Source: Halomonas sp. UBA3074 (GTDB lineage: Bacteria; Pseudomonadota; Gammaproteobacteria; Pseudomonadales; Halomonadaceae). Taken from it: DNA of 64,000 bases. The notes below the pieces were generated by a model that ran no database searches, was not told where the DNA came from, and saw only the letters and a program-made list of their open reading frames with translations. The stretch is from NCBI RefSeq assembly GCF_002366715.1, contig NZ_DFBS01000021.1, positions 1 through 64,000 of the forward strand, in the 5' to 3' direction. The number at the start of each line of letters is the position of its first letter. Position 1 is the first letter of the stretch. A program made the translations under genes and the position numbers. Shown here in pieces: positions 8,040 through 15,869 of this stretch.

Positions 8040-8945
8040 ATGATGCGAATTGTGCTGTTTTTAGCGACCAATATAGCGGTCTTGTTGGTAGCCAGTATCA
8101 CCCTACGCCTGCTCGGTGTAGAGGGCTACCTGCGGGGCCAGGGGATTAACTTCACCAGCCTGCTGATTTTCTGCTTTGTGTTCGGCATGGCGGGCTCGAT
8201 TGTCTCGCTGTTCATTTCTAAATGGATGGCCAAGCGCAGTACCGGCACGGTGATCATCGAAACGCCTTCCAACGCCACCGAGCAGTGGCTGCTGGACACC
8301 GTGGCAGAGCTTTCCCGTGACGCCGGTATCAAAACGCCGGAAGTGGGCATTTTCCCCGCCCAGCAGTCCAACGCTTTTGCGACCGGCTGGAATAAAAACG
8401 ATGCGCTGATCGCCGTGTCGGCCGGCCTGATGAATCGCATGCGCCCGGAAGAAGTGCGGGCAGTACTGGCCCACGAAATTGGCCACGTTGCTAACGGTGA
8501 CATGGTCACCCTGGCGCTGATTCAAGGCGTGGTGAACACCTTCGTGATGTTCTTTGCCCGCGTAGTGGCGCATTTGGTCGATAACTTCCTGCGTAGCCGT
8601 AGCGATGGCGAAGGCGGGCTCGGCTTTATGGGTTACTTCGCGGTGGTCATGGTCGCGGAGATTGTGTTCGGTATTTTGGCCTCGGCCATCGTGGCCTGGT
8701 TCTCACGCTACCGCGAATACCGCGCCGACGAAGCGGGCGCGCGCTTGGCGGGCACCAACGCCATGGTCAGTGCGCTGGCACGCCTGAAAACCGAAACGGA
8801 AATGCCCGATCAAATGCCGGACACGCTGCGCGCCATGGCCATCACCAAAGGCCAAACCCGCTCGCTGGTAGAAAAACTATTTGCCAGCCACCCACCGCTG
8901 GATGAGCGTATTCGTGCGCTGAAAGAAGCCGCTTATCGTCAGTAA
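8040..8945 (+). CDS. htpX: Membrane zinc protease HtpX
   Basis: M48 family inner-membrane metalloprotease of 301 aa that degrades damaged membrane proteins alongside FtsH. The zinc site HEIGH is at residues 145-149, with the third ligand Glu226 in the REYRADEAG segment. Four hydrophobic segments fit the family (about 4-24, 38-60, 157-180, 198-222). The first of two adjacent ATG codons is used; the second would shorten it by one residue. GAGGGAGAA lies upstream. The gene is followed within 10 bases by an unusual palindromic repeat array that carries terminator-like hairpins. Confidence 0.95.
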   Translation: MMRIVLFLATNIAVLLVASITLRLLGVEGYLRGQGINFTSLLIFCFVFGMAGSIVSLFISKWMAKRSTGTVIIETPSNATEQWLLDTVAELSRDAGIKTPEVGIFPAQQSNAFATGWNKNDALIAVSAGLMNRMRPEEVRAVLAHEIGHVANGDMVTLALIQGVVNTFVMFFARVVAHLVDNFLRSRSDGEGGLGFMGYFAVVMVAEIVFGILASAIVAWFSRYREYRADEAGARLAGTNAMVSALARLKTETEMPDQMPDTLRAMAITKGQTRSLVEKLFASHPPLDERIRALKEAAYRQ

Positions 8946-8952
8946 GTCTCTT

Positions 8953-9820
8953 ATGTCATTGCGAGCACAGCGAAGCAATCTCGGGGTCGCTTTTTCTGTC
9001 ATTGCGAGCGCAGCGAAGCAATCTGGGGATGTGCCGCCGCGGGTACAGATTGCCGCGTCGCTTCGCTCCTCGCAATGACAAGGCTGGGGCCACCGCAAGC
9101 CGGTGGCTTTTTCATGTCATTACGAGCATAGCGAAGTAATCTCGGGGTCGCCTTTTCTGTCATTGCGAGCGCAGCGAAGCAATCTCGGGGTCGCTTTTTC
9201 TGTCATTGCGAGCGCAGCGAAGCAATCTGGGGATGTGCCGCCGCGGGTGCAGATTGCCGCGTCGCTTCGCTCCTCGCAATGACAAGGCTTGGGCCACCGC
9301 AAGCCGGTGGCTTTTTCATGTCATTACGAGCATAGCGAAGTAATCTCGGGGTCGCCTTTTCTGTCATTGCGAGCGTAGTGAAGCAATCTGGGGATGTGCC
9401 GCCGCGGGTGCAGATTGCCGCGTCGCTTCGCTCCTCGCAATGACAAGGCTTGGGCCACCGCAAGCCGGTGGCTTTTTCATGTCATTACGAGCGTAGCGAA
9501 GTAATCTCGGGGTCGCTTTTTCTGTCATTGCGAGCGCAGCGAAGCAATCTGGGGATGTGCCGCCGCGGGTACAGATTGCCGCGTCGTTTCGCTCCTCGCA
9601 ATGACAAGGCTTGGGCCACCGCAAGCCGGTGGCTTTTTCATGTCATTGCGAGCGCAGCGAAGCAATCTCGGAGTCGCTTTTTCTGTCATTGCGAGCGTAG
9701 TGAAGTAATCTCGGGGTCGCTTTTTCTGTCATTGCGAGCGCAGCGAAGCAATCTGGGGATGTGCCGCCGCGGGTACAGATTGCCGCGTCGCTTCGCTCCT
9801 CGCAATGACAAGGCTGGGGC
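8953..9820. repeat. Tandem palindromic repeat array with embedded hairpin terminators
   Basis: About 870 bases between htpX and pdxB. The core module is a ~26-base element (TCATTGCGAGCGCAGCG and on to AGCAATCT) facing its inverted partner (AGATTGCCGCGTCGCTTCG and on to TCGCAATGACA), 20-odd bases apart. Pairs are joined by a spacer containing GCCACCG-CAAGC-CGGTGGC-TTTTT. That hairpin recurs at 9089, 9293, 9454 and 9615, giving periods of 204, 161 and 161 bases; the longer first interval has one extra half-module. Copies differ by single bases (GCGCAGC, GCATAGC, GCGTAGT). Open frames across it in all copies (peptides such as CHCEERSDAAI) are translation artefacts of a widespread bacterial repeat. 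Confidence 0.93.
9089..9112 (+). terminator. First terminator hairpin of the repeat array (downstream of htpX)
   Basis: Stem GCCACCG (9089-9095), loop CAAGC, stem CGGTGGC (9101-9107), then five T. It is the first plus-strand Rho-independent-like terminator after htpX. Identical copies lie at 9293-9316, 9454-9477 and 9615-9638. The array may thus serve as a stacked terminator for htpX. Confidence 0.65.
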
Positions 9821-9875
9821 TCCTCGTCATGCCAAGAGACGGGGCGCCTCAAATGACAATAGTCATAGATCCTCA

Positions 9876-11018
9876 CTATAACTGCAGGGAAAACCCCGCC
9901 CCACGCAATAAGCCTTCCAGCGCTACCGCCTCCCCTGACAGCTGCACGTTGAGCGTGGCGAATTCGCGCCGCAGCGGGTAGTTGGCGCGGCAGTCATCAA
10001 AGCCTTTGTGCATGCCGTGATGCTGCGTTTGGCGCTGGAGAGCGTCGTGGTCGCGGCGTACGTCGTACACCGCTCTCATGCAGAGCCTTAGCGCATCTTC
10101 GGGCGGTAGCGCGTGCTGCAAATGCAGCGATGCCAGCGCGGGCGGGGGGCAAATATCGGCGAACGTCGATTCAATGGGCTGGTCGCAGTGGCGCGCTAAC
10201 GCCTGCTGAATCATCCAGGTGCCGCGTAGCTTGCCGTCCAGGCTGTGTCCGGCAATATGCGGTGTTGCTATAGAAACCAGATCACGCAAGCCAGCGTCGA
10301 TATTCGGCTCCTCTTCCCACACGTCTAGTATGGCATTGATATCGCCCTTACCTGACAAACGGCTGCGCAGCGCCAAACCATCGACGCAGTCGCCCCGCCC
10401 AGCATTGAGCAACACACTGTCCGGCGCCAGTTCATCAATGCGCTGGGCGTTGAGCAGTTGATACGTGGCGTGAGCCCCTTCGCGGGTAAGCGGTGTATGC
10501 AGGCAGAGCACGTCACAGCGCTCGATCAGGGCATCTAACGGGTGAAAGCCTGCCTGGCCCTCCTCGTCGGCTCTGGGCGGGTCACAGGCCAGCGTTGCCA
10601 CGCCCATGGCTTTCAGCCGAGCCTGTAGCCGACGGCCAACGTTGCCCACCCCGACGATCCCCACGGTCCGCTCGCTAAGTAACCAACCATCGCGCTCCGC
10701 CAGGGTTAGCAGGCTGCTCAGCACATAATCCACCACCGCTTCGGCGTTGCAGCCTGGCGCGCTGGCGAAGGCGATATTGCGCTGCGCCAGTGCCGCCTGA
10801 TCGATATGGTCGGTGCCAATGGTGCAGGTACCGATAAAGCGAACAGGGCTATCGGCAAGCAGCTTATCGTTGACCTGGGTAATCGAGCGCACGATGAGCG
10901 CGTCGGCGTCGTGCACATGGGCCGCGCTGATTTCCCGGCCCGGCACGCGGGTTAACGTTCCGAAAGCTCCAAAGCAGGCATCGGCAGCGGGGATATTGGC
11001 ATCAATGACAAGTTTCAT
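9876..11018 (-). CDS. pdxB: 4-phosphoerythronate dehydrogenase
   Basis: NAD-dependent D-2-hydroxyacid dehydrogenase of 380 aa, second step of the DXP-independent arm of pyridoxal 5-phosphate synthesis. The Rossmann glycine motif is VGVGNVGRR (122-130). The catalytic trio sits where PdxB has it: R208 (NAGRGD), E237 (EEEP) and H254 (TPHIAGHS). The C-terminal ~90 residues form the PdxB-specific dimerisation region, which separates it from SerA-type enzymes. The gene is monocistronic, with its 3' end facing the repeat array and its promoter in the 113-base gap shared divergently with the WGR-like gene. Confidence 0.94.
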   Translation of the reverse strand: MKLVIDANIPAADACFGAFGTLTRVPGREISAAHVHDADALIVRSITQVNDKLLADSPVRFIGTCTIGTDHIDQAALAQRNIAFASAPGCNAEAVVDYVLSSLLTLAERDGWLLSERTVGIVGVGNVGRRLQARLKAMGVATLACDPPRADEEGQAGFHPLDALIERCDVLCLHTPLTREGAHATYQLLNAQRIDELAPDSVLLNAGRGDCVDGLALRSRLSGKGDINAILDVWEEEPNIDAGLRDLVSIATPHIAGHSLDGKLRGTWMIQQALARHCDQPIESTFADICPPPALASLHLQHALPPEDALRLCMRAVYDVRRDHDALQRQTQHHGMHKGFDDCRANYPLRREFATLNVQLSGEAVALEGLLRGAGFSLQL

Positions 11019-11131
11019 AGGCGTTTGGGTATCCGGGCTTTACAATACCGCCCGCGACGGCTTGATGGGCAGGCGTGTTTAAAGGCTATCTTATAAAGGC
11101 TATTTTTTAAAAGCTAAGTAAGGAGAGTGTT

Positions 11132-11413
11132 GTGATCGTACGCTGGGAAACCAACCATGACTATGTGTTGGTTCATATTCACCAGGATATGTTTGGTGAC
11201 TGGATTTTCAGCCGCGCCTGGGGCCAAATCGGCACCCAATTTGGCGGCCTGAAACATCAGCTGGCCGATACGCTGGAGCAGGCCCAGATGTGGCTTGAGG
11301 ACGAAACCACCATCCAGACCTCGCGGGGTTTTCGCAAGGTGCTGGACGTGGCCGATCATACTCCCGAGGGCCAGGAGGCCATGCGCCAACTATCGCTACT
11401 GGATGCACTCTAA
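11132..11413 (+). CDS. Small WGR-like domain protein
   Basis: 93-residue protein of unassigned function. The start is GTG at 11132 behind AAGGAGA (11120-11126). The segment WIFSRAWGQIGTQFGG (residues ~24-39) resembles the WGR motif (WGRIGT followed by Gly-rich turn), and the downstream Ala/Leu helix ending in TSRGF matches the usual K-T-x-x-G-Y end of that domain. WGR domains bind nucleic-acid ends in PARPs and occur alone in bacteria. It lies divergent from pdxB and convergent with the glutaredoxin-like gene. Role unknown. Confidence 0.7.
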   Translation: MIVRWETNHDYVLVHIHQDMFGDWIFSRAWGQIGTQFGGLKHQLADTLEQAQMWLEDETTIQTSRGFRKVLDVADHTPEGQEAMRQLSLLDAL

Positions 11414-11425
11414 GGCCGCGCAGGC

Positions 11426-11761
11426 TTAGCCCAAAAAGCGCCGCCCTTCACGCTCATGCGCCCCTTTGGGGGCGGAGGTATCGGGTGGTGTGGTAAACGC
11501 GGCCAGGGCCGATTCATCCAGCCAGCCGCGCTCACGTAACCAGGCGCTTAAGCGCGCTAGCTCAAAGCCACGATCCAGCTCATTGCCATCGCTATCCACC
11601 AGCACCGGTATTCGCACGCCGTAGCGCTCGACCAGCGCATCGTCATCACTGATTTCGATATGGTGCAGCCACACCTTCTGATTGGCGAGTGTCGCCACCA
11701 GCCCTTCCAATTGCGTGCATAGGTGGCAACCCAGCGTGGTGTAAAGCGATAGCTGAATCAT
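11426..11761 (-). CDS. Glutaredoxin-like thioredoxin-fold protein (DUF836 type)
   Basis: 111 aa, starting with a beta strand and a CHLC redox motif (C12, C15) in YTTLGCHLC, then a cis-proline segment GVRIPVL. This is the organisation of short glutaredoxin-family proteins (DUF836). The last ~25 residues are polar and low-complexity. It probably acts as a cytoplasmic thiol-disulfide protein; the partner is unknown. It is separated from rlmKL by only 29 bases on the same strand, so it may be the distal gene of that transcription unit. Confidence 0.8.
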   Translation of the reverse strand: MIQLSLYTTLGCHLCTQLEGLVATLANQKVWLHHIEISDDDALVERYGVRIPVLVDSDGNELDRGFELARLSAWLRERGWLDESALAAFTTPPDTSAPKGAHEREGRRFLG

Positions 11762-11790
11762 GCAAAGACTCTTTTCATGCGATGGCTCTC

Positions 11791-14028
11791 TTACGCCGCT
11801 TTATGGCGCAGTATAAACACATGGTGAAGATTCGTACGCCGCTGGAAATCGGGGTCAAAGCTGCGCCCGGTGATGTCCTCGACCGCATACTGCTGGTAAA
11901 GCGCTTCATCGAGTTTAAAACGGCGTTGGTTATTCGAAAACACTAACGTGCCACCCGGTGCCAAACGTGCCATGGCGAGGTCCACTAAGCGCGGGTGATC
12001 TCGTTGCACGTCAAGGGTATCGCGCATTTTCTTGGAGTTTGAAAAGGTCGGCGGATCCATAAAGATCAGGTCGAACTCGGCGTTGGCCGTTTCCAGCCAG
12101 CGGAAACAGTCGTCGCGCACCACACGGTGCAGGCGCGTATCGAGTTTATTCAGTGCAAAGTTGTCCTTGGCCCACTCCAGGTAGGTGTTGGACATATCCA
12201 CACTCACGCTATCACTGGCGCCACCCAAGGCCGCCTGTACGGTCGCCGTGGCGGTATAACAGAACAGGTTTAAAAAGCGCTTACCGCTGGCCATTTCGCC
12301 CAGCATGCGCCGAACCGGTCGGTGGTCAAGAAACAGTCCCGTATCCAGGTAGTCGCGCAGGTTGACCCATAGCCGTGCTGCGCCCTCCTGCACCTCAAAG
12401 CGTTCACCGCTGGCGGCTCGCTTCTGGTACTGGGCGCTACCGGTTTGGCGTTCGCGGCGTTTGATATAGATCTTACTGGCATCAACGTTAAGCGCTTCGG
12501 GCATGACTTCCAGCGCGTCGTATAAACGCTTTTGCGCTTGGGCCGGGTTGATCGAACTGGGCGCCGCGTACTCTTGCACGTGCACGCGATCACCGTAACG
12601 ATCCACCGCCAAAGCGTACTCGGGCATATCGGCATCATAAACGCGATAGCTGGTTTCACCACTCTGCTTCAACCATTTCTTCAAGCGCTTCTGATTTTTA
12701 ATCAGTCGATTAGCAAACATCTGCGCATTGTCGGAGCCTTTTGAGCCTGACGCTGGGAGCGTTTCTTTTTGATCAGCCGTGGTCGGCTCAGCGCCACTTT
12801 CAACGCTGGCCGAGGCCTCAACGCTAGCCACCGGCGAGTGCTCTGCGCCGATCTCCATCAGCAGTAGCTTGGCTTCCAAGGCACCGTTTTTGAGCGCGTA
12901 CTGTTTATGGGCGCGCATCCCCAGCCGGTGGCCAAGGTCTGGATTGCCGGTAAACACGGCCAGCGTCCAACCGGGGAATAGCGTTTTGGCTTTTTCACCC
13001 AGTTGGGCATACAAACGCACTAGCTCGGGCAGTTCACCCAAACGCTCGCCATAGGGGGGATTAGTGATCAGCAGGCCGCGTTCAGCCGTGAGGGCGTCCG
13101 GCCGAGTGAGCTGCCCCAGGCTTTGGCCGTGCAGGCTAATCAAGGCTGGGATGCCTGCGCGCATGGCATTGGATTTCGCTGCCGTTAGGGCCGCTGGGCT
13201 TTGATCGAAACCTAGCAATTGGGCTTTGCAGCGCTTGCGCCCGATGGAGGCGCGCGCGTCGGCTTCGCGCTTCTGCTCCTGCCAAACGAGATCATCGTGG
13301 CCTGCCCAGCCGTGAAAGCCGAATCGCTCACGATTTAAATTGGGCGCTTGGTCAGCGGCCATCATGGCGGCTTCGATCAGTAGCGTGCCTGCACCACACA
13401 GCGGATCGATCAACGGTTCACCTGCCTTGAGGCGCTCCGGCCAGCCTGCGCGCACCAGCAGTGCGGCGGCCAGGTTCTCTTTTAGCGGTGCGTGGCCCAC
13501 GTCTCGCCGATAACCCCGGCGGTGCAGACTCTCACCAGAAAGATCCAACCCAATGGTCAGGTTCATCCGGTGCAGGTGGGCGTAGACGCGCAGATGCGGC
13601 GTCTTGGTATCCACATTGGGGCGCTCCTGCCCGGCCAGCTGCAGCGCATCGACAATGCCGTCTTTGACCGTTTGCGCACCAAAACGGGTGTGGCGAATGT
13701 GTTCGCTGCGGCCGTGGAAATCGACCGCCAGCGTTTTGCCCGGCGCCAAGTGCTGCGTCCAGGCAATTCGAGCAACCACATCGCGCACCTGCTCGGCGGT
13801 ATCGATCATCGATTCGCGTACCAGGGTCAAAATGACTCGGTTGGCTAACCGGGACCACAGGCAGACACGGTAGGCAATGGCTTGGCTTGCAGTGAAATAG
13901 ACGCCCGCCACGGTGGTTTTACCCGGCGTGGCGCCCAGTGCTATGAGTTCATCGTGCAGCAGGCCTTCAATGCCTTTGGGGCAGGTGGCGAGCAAATTCA
14001 GAGGGGCGTTTTGGTTCGACTCGGTCAT
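11791..14028 (-). CDS. rlmL: Bifunctional 23S rRNA methyltransferase RlmKL
   Basis: Fused enzyme (745 aa) that makes m2G2445 (RlmL part) and m7G2069 (RlmK part) in 23S rRNA. The order is a THUMP RNA-binding domain (~45-165), the RlmL methyltransferase with DPLCGAGTLLIEA (208-220) and catalytic NPPY (323-326), and a C-terminal RlmK Rossmann domain with DPPTFSNSK starting at 658. Between the halves, residues ~385-435 are a Ser/Glu/Ala-rich linker that looks disordered and may be longer than in E. coli. Length is otherwise normal for the fusion. The 350-base gap upstream also carries the rmf promoter region. Confidence 0.95.
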   Translation of the reverse strand: MTESNQNAPLNLLATCPKGIEGLLHDELIALGATPGKTTVAGVYFTASQAIAYRVCLWSRLANRVILTLVRESMIDTAEQVRDVVARIAWTQHLAPGKTLAVDFHGRSEHIRHTRFGAQTVKDGIVDALQLAGQERPNVDTKTPHLRVYAHLHRMNLTIGLDLSGESLHRRGYRRDVGHAPLKENLAAALLVRAGWPERLKAGEPLIDPLCGAGTLLIEAAMMAADQAPNLNRERFGFHGWAGHDDLVWQEQKREADARASIGRKRCKAQLLGFDQSPAALTAAKSNAMRAGIPALISLHGQSLGQLTRPDALTAERGLLITNPPYGERLGELPELVRLYAQLGEKAKTLFPGWTLAVFTGNPDLGHRLGMRAHKQYALKNGALEAKLLLMEIGAEHSPVASVEASASVESGAEPTTADQKETLPASGSKGSDNAQMFANRLIKNQKRLKKWLKQSGETSYRVYDADMPEYALAVDRYGDRVHVQEYAAPSSINPAQAQKRLYDALEVMPEALNVDASKIYIKRRERQTGSAQYQKRAASGERFEVQEGAARLWVNLRDYLDTGLFLDHRPVRRMLGEMASGKRFLNLFCYTATATVQAALGGASDSVSVDMSNTYLEWAKDNFALNKLDTRLHRVVRDDCFRWLETANAEFDLIFMDPPTFSNSKKMRDTLDVQRDHPRLVDLAMARLAPGGTLVFSNNQRRFKLDEALYQQYAVEDITGRSFDPDFQRRTNLHHVFILRHKAA

Positions 14029-14379
14029 GGTAATAGCGGCGCTGAAAAGCGCGACATTCCTGTATATAACAAATGAATTTACGTTTTATGACAATTTGGT
14101 AGTCGACAGATGACCCCATCATGGTCTAACAATAAGAGAGTAGCTACTGAAAAACGCATGCGTTGCTTGTCAGGGTCAGTCCAAGACTCGACCTATGGCT
14201 TGTTAGTGTTCTTTGCTAGAGATGACCGCTCGGCTCGTTCAGCCCGTGAGCGCCTGACATCTGGGTTGAAGCGGCATCTCGCTCTTGAAGCAAGCTCTCG
14301 GAACAGCGGCTGTTATTGATAACATATGTTAATAACACCCTGTTTCTTATCAAAGGCTTTCGTGAAAAGAGGTTAGCCA
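14029..14379. other. Divergent rlmKL/rmf intergenic region
   Basis: 350 bases with no supported gene; a 69-codon plus frame (14110-14319) has low-complexity, family-less content. Two perfect palindromes stand out: AACGCATGCGTT (14153-14164) and TAACATATGTTA (14320-14331). The second is flanked by GTTATT and AATAAC (14312-14336) and lies about 45-70 bases before rmf, where an operator or promoter would be. Promoters for both flanking genes are expected here, but no strong -35/-10 pair could be assigned. Confidence 0.5.
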
Positions 14380-14589
14380 ATGAAACGGCAAAAACGTGAT
14401 CGCTTCCAGCGGGCTTATGTCCACGGCTACAAAGCGGGTTTATCGGGTCGTTCTCGTGACGACTGCCCGAGTCAAGATATCAATTTACGCGAATACTGGA
14501 TGAGCGGTTGGCGTGAAGGTCGCGGCGACCAATGGGACGGGATGACCGGCATTTCCGGTATCCATAAAAACCCCATGGTCATGACGTAA
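14380..14589 (+). CDS. rmf: Ribosome modulation factor
   Basis: 69-residue basic protein that dimerises 70S ribosomes into inactive 100S particles in stationary phase. The N-terminal RDRFQRAYVHGYKAGLSGR, the CPS segment and WMSGWREGR are the conserved Rmf core. The tail is about a dozen residues longer than E. coli Rmf. AGAGGTTAG precedes the ATG. It is monocistronic, with a terminator at 14669. In E. coli rmf responds to ppGpp and cAMP-CRP; here only an AT-rich palindrome upstream is visible. Confidence 0.96.
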   Translation: MKRQKRDRFQRAYVHGYKAGLSGRSRDDCPSQDINLREYWMSGWREGRGDQWDGMTGISGIHKNPMVMT

Positions 14590-14668
14590 CGTCTTATACC
14601 TTCTGATGTTTACTTACCCCTTCTGATGACACAAGGAAGGGTAACGTTCAAACGACAGAGTTGACTGA

Positions 14669-14692
14669 GCCCACTTTCACAGTGGGCTTTTT
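14669..14692 (+). terminator. Rho-independent terminator after rmf
   Basis: Stem GCCCACT (14669-14675), loop TTCAC, stem AGTGGGC (14681-14687), then five T. It lies 80 bases downstream of the rmf stop and just before the convergent pyrD end. Confidence 0.85.
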
Positions 14693-14717
14693 AGCTTAGC
14701 GCCAAGTGCCTCTGCGG

Positions 14718-15743
14718 CTAACGCTCCGGTTTCTGCCCTGCCAATACACGGGCGCATTCGCCCACCAACCGCGGGCCTTGATAAATCAATCCCGAATAGA
14801 GCTGCACCAAATCCGCACCGGCGGCGATTTTTGCCTGGGCGGCCGCCGCGCTATCAATCCCGCCAACGCCAATAATCGGCAGTTGGGGGAGATGTTCACG
14901 CAATTGACGAATCACCCGATTGGATGCCTCGAAGACCGGTTTGCCCGAAAGCCCTCCTGCCTCTTCCGCCTGTGATTCACCTTCCACCCCCGCGCGGGAA
15001 ACGGTGGTATTGGTCGCAATGACGCCATCAAGGGCATTACGGGCAATACTTTCCGCCATCAGCGCGACCTCTTCTTCGCTCATGTCCGGGGCAATTTTAA
15101 TCAGCAACGGGACACTGCGCCCCGACTGGCGATTCAATTCACTGGCACGCGTTCGAATAGGCCCTAACAGCGCGCCCAACTGCTCGCCAAATTGCAGCGT
15201 GCGTAACCCAGGCGTATTCGGCGAGGAGACATTAACGGCAATGTAATCCGCGTAAGGATGCACGGCATCCAAGCACACCAGATAGTCATCCAGCGCCTGC
15301 TCTACCGGCGTCGTCAGATTCTTGCCAATATTGATGCCCACAATGCCGTCGTAGTGGCGCCGCTTGACCTGACCAATTAGGTGTTCAACCCCTTTATTAT
15401 TGAAACCAAAGCGGTTGATGATCGCCTCATGCTGCGCTAAACGGAACAGCCTGGGCTTTGGGTTGCCGGGTTGGGCTTTGGGCGTCACCGTGCCCACTTC
15501 CACAAAGCCAAAGCCCAGTGCGCCCAAGGCGTCTAGGTGGTCGGCATTTTTGTCCAGTCCAGCCGCCAGTCCTACTCGGTTGGCGAATCGAAGCCCCATC
15601 AATTCGACCGGATCATCCACCCGGCGGCCAAATAGCCGCGTGACGCCCCCCGCCCGATGCAGTGCATCCAACGCACCCAGCGCCATACCGTGCGAGGTTT
15701 CTGGGTCAACGCGAAAGAACAGCGAGCGGGCGAGGTTGTACAT
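14718..15743 (-). CDS. pyrD: Dihydroorotate dehydrogenase (quinone), class 2
   Basis: FMN enzyme of pyrimidine synthesis that oxidises dihydroorotate and passes electrons to ubiquinone at the inner membrane. At 341 aa it has the N-terminal amphipathic helix (residues 1-40) typical of class 2, the AAGLDKNAD flavin segment (60-68), RFGFNNKG (111-118) and the catalytic serine S174 in NVSSPNTPGLR. C-terminal GVGGIDSA binds the FMN phosphate. It is monocistronic, with gdhB upstream on the same strand but separated by a strong hairpin. Confidence 0.96.
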   Translation of the reverse strand: MYNLARSLFFRVDPETSHGMALGALDALHRAGGVTRLFGRRVDDPVELMGLRFANRVGLAAGLDKNADHLDALGALGFGFVEVGTVTPKAQPGNPKPRLFRLAQHEAIINRFGFNNKGVEHLIGQVKRRHYDGIVGINIGKNLTTPVEQALDDYLVCLDAVHPYADYIAVNVSSPNTPGLRTLQFGEQLGALLGPIRTRASELNRQSGRSVPLLIKIAPDMSEEEVALMAESIARNALDGVIATNTTVSRAGVEGESQAEEAGGLSGKPVFEASNRVIRQLREHLPQLPIIGVGGIDSAAAAQAKIAAGADLVQLYSGLIYQGPRLVGECARVLAGQKPER

Positions 15744-15794
15744 AGCGGGTCTCTTGAAGCGGGGAGCTGAAAACGGGCCCTAGTATAACGCAAT

Positions 15795-15829
15795 AAAGCG
15801 CGCTCTGGTGGAGAACCAGAGCGCGCTTT
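15795..15829 (-). terminator. Strong hairpin terminator between gdhB and pyrD
   Basis: A perfect 15-base-pair stem, AAAGCGCGCTCTGGT (15795-15809) with its complement (15815-15829), closes a five-base loop. Read on the minus strand it follows the gdhB stop by about 40 bases and ends in TTTATT, so it should terminate gdhB and insulate pyrD. Confidence 0.8.
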
Positions 15830-15869
15830 AACGACGCGTTAATGCTTGAGCTTAGTGAACCAGCGCCCT

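Noticed and set aside
8953..9820. CRISPR array
   Set aside because: Units are 161-204 bases, made of inverted pairs, with no unique spacers of even length and no cas genes in the window.
8877..9881. Many overlapping ORFs of 60-143 codons with repeated peptides such as CHCEERSDAAI
   Set aside because: They follow the palindromic repeat in several frames and both strands and have no ribosome binding sites. This peptide family is a known translation artefact of a dispersed DNA repeat.
14110..14319. 69-codon ORF upstream of rmf
   Set aside because: No recognisable family, poor start context, within the rmf/rlmKL intergenic region.
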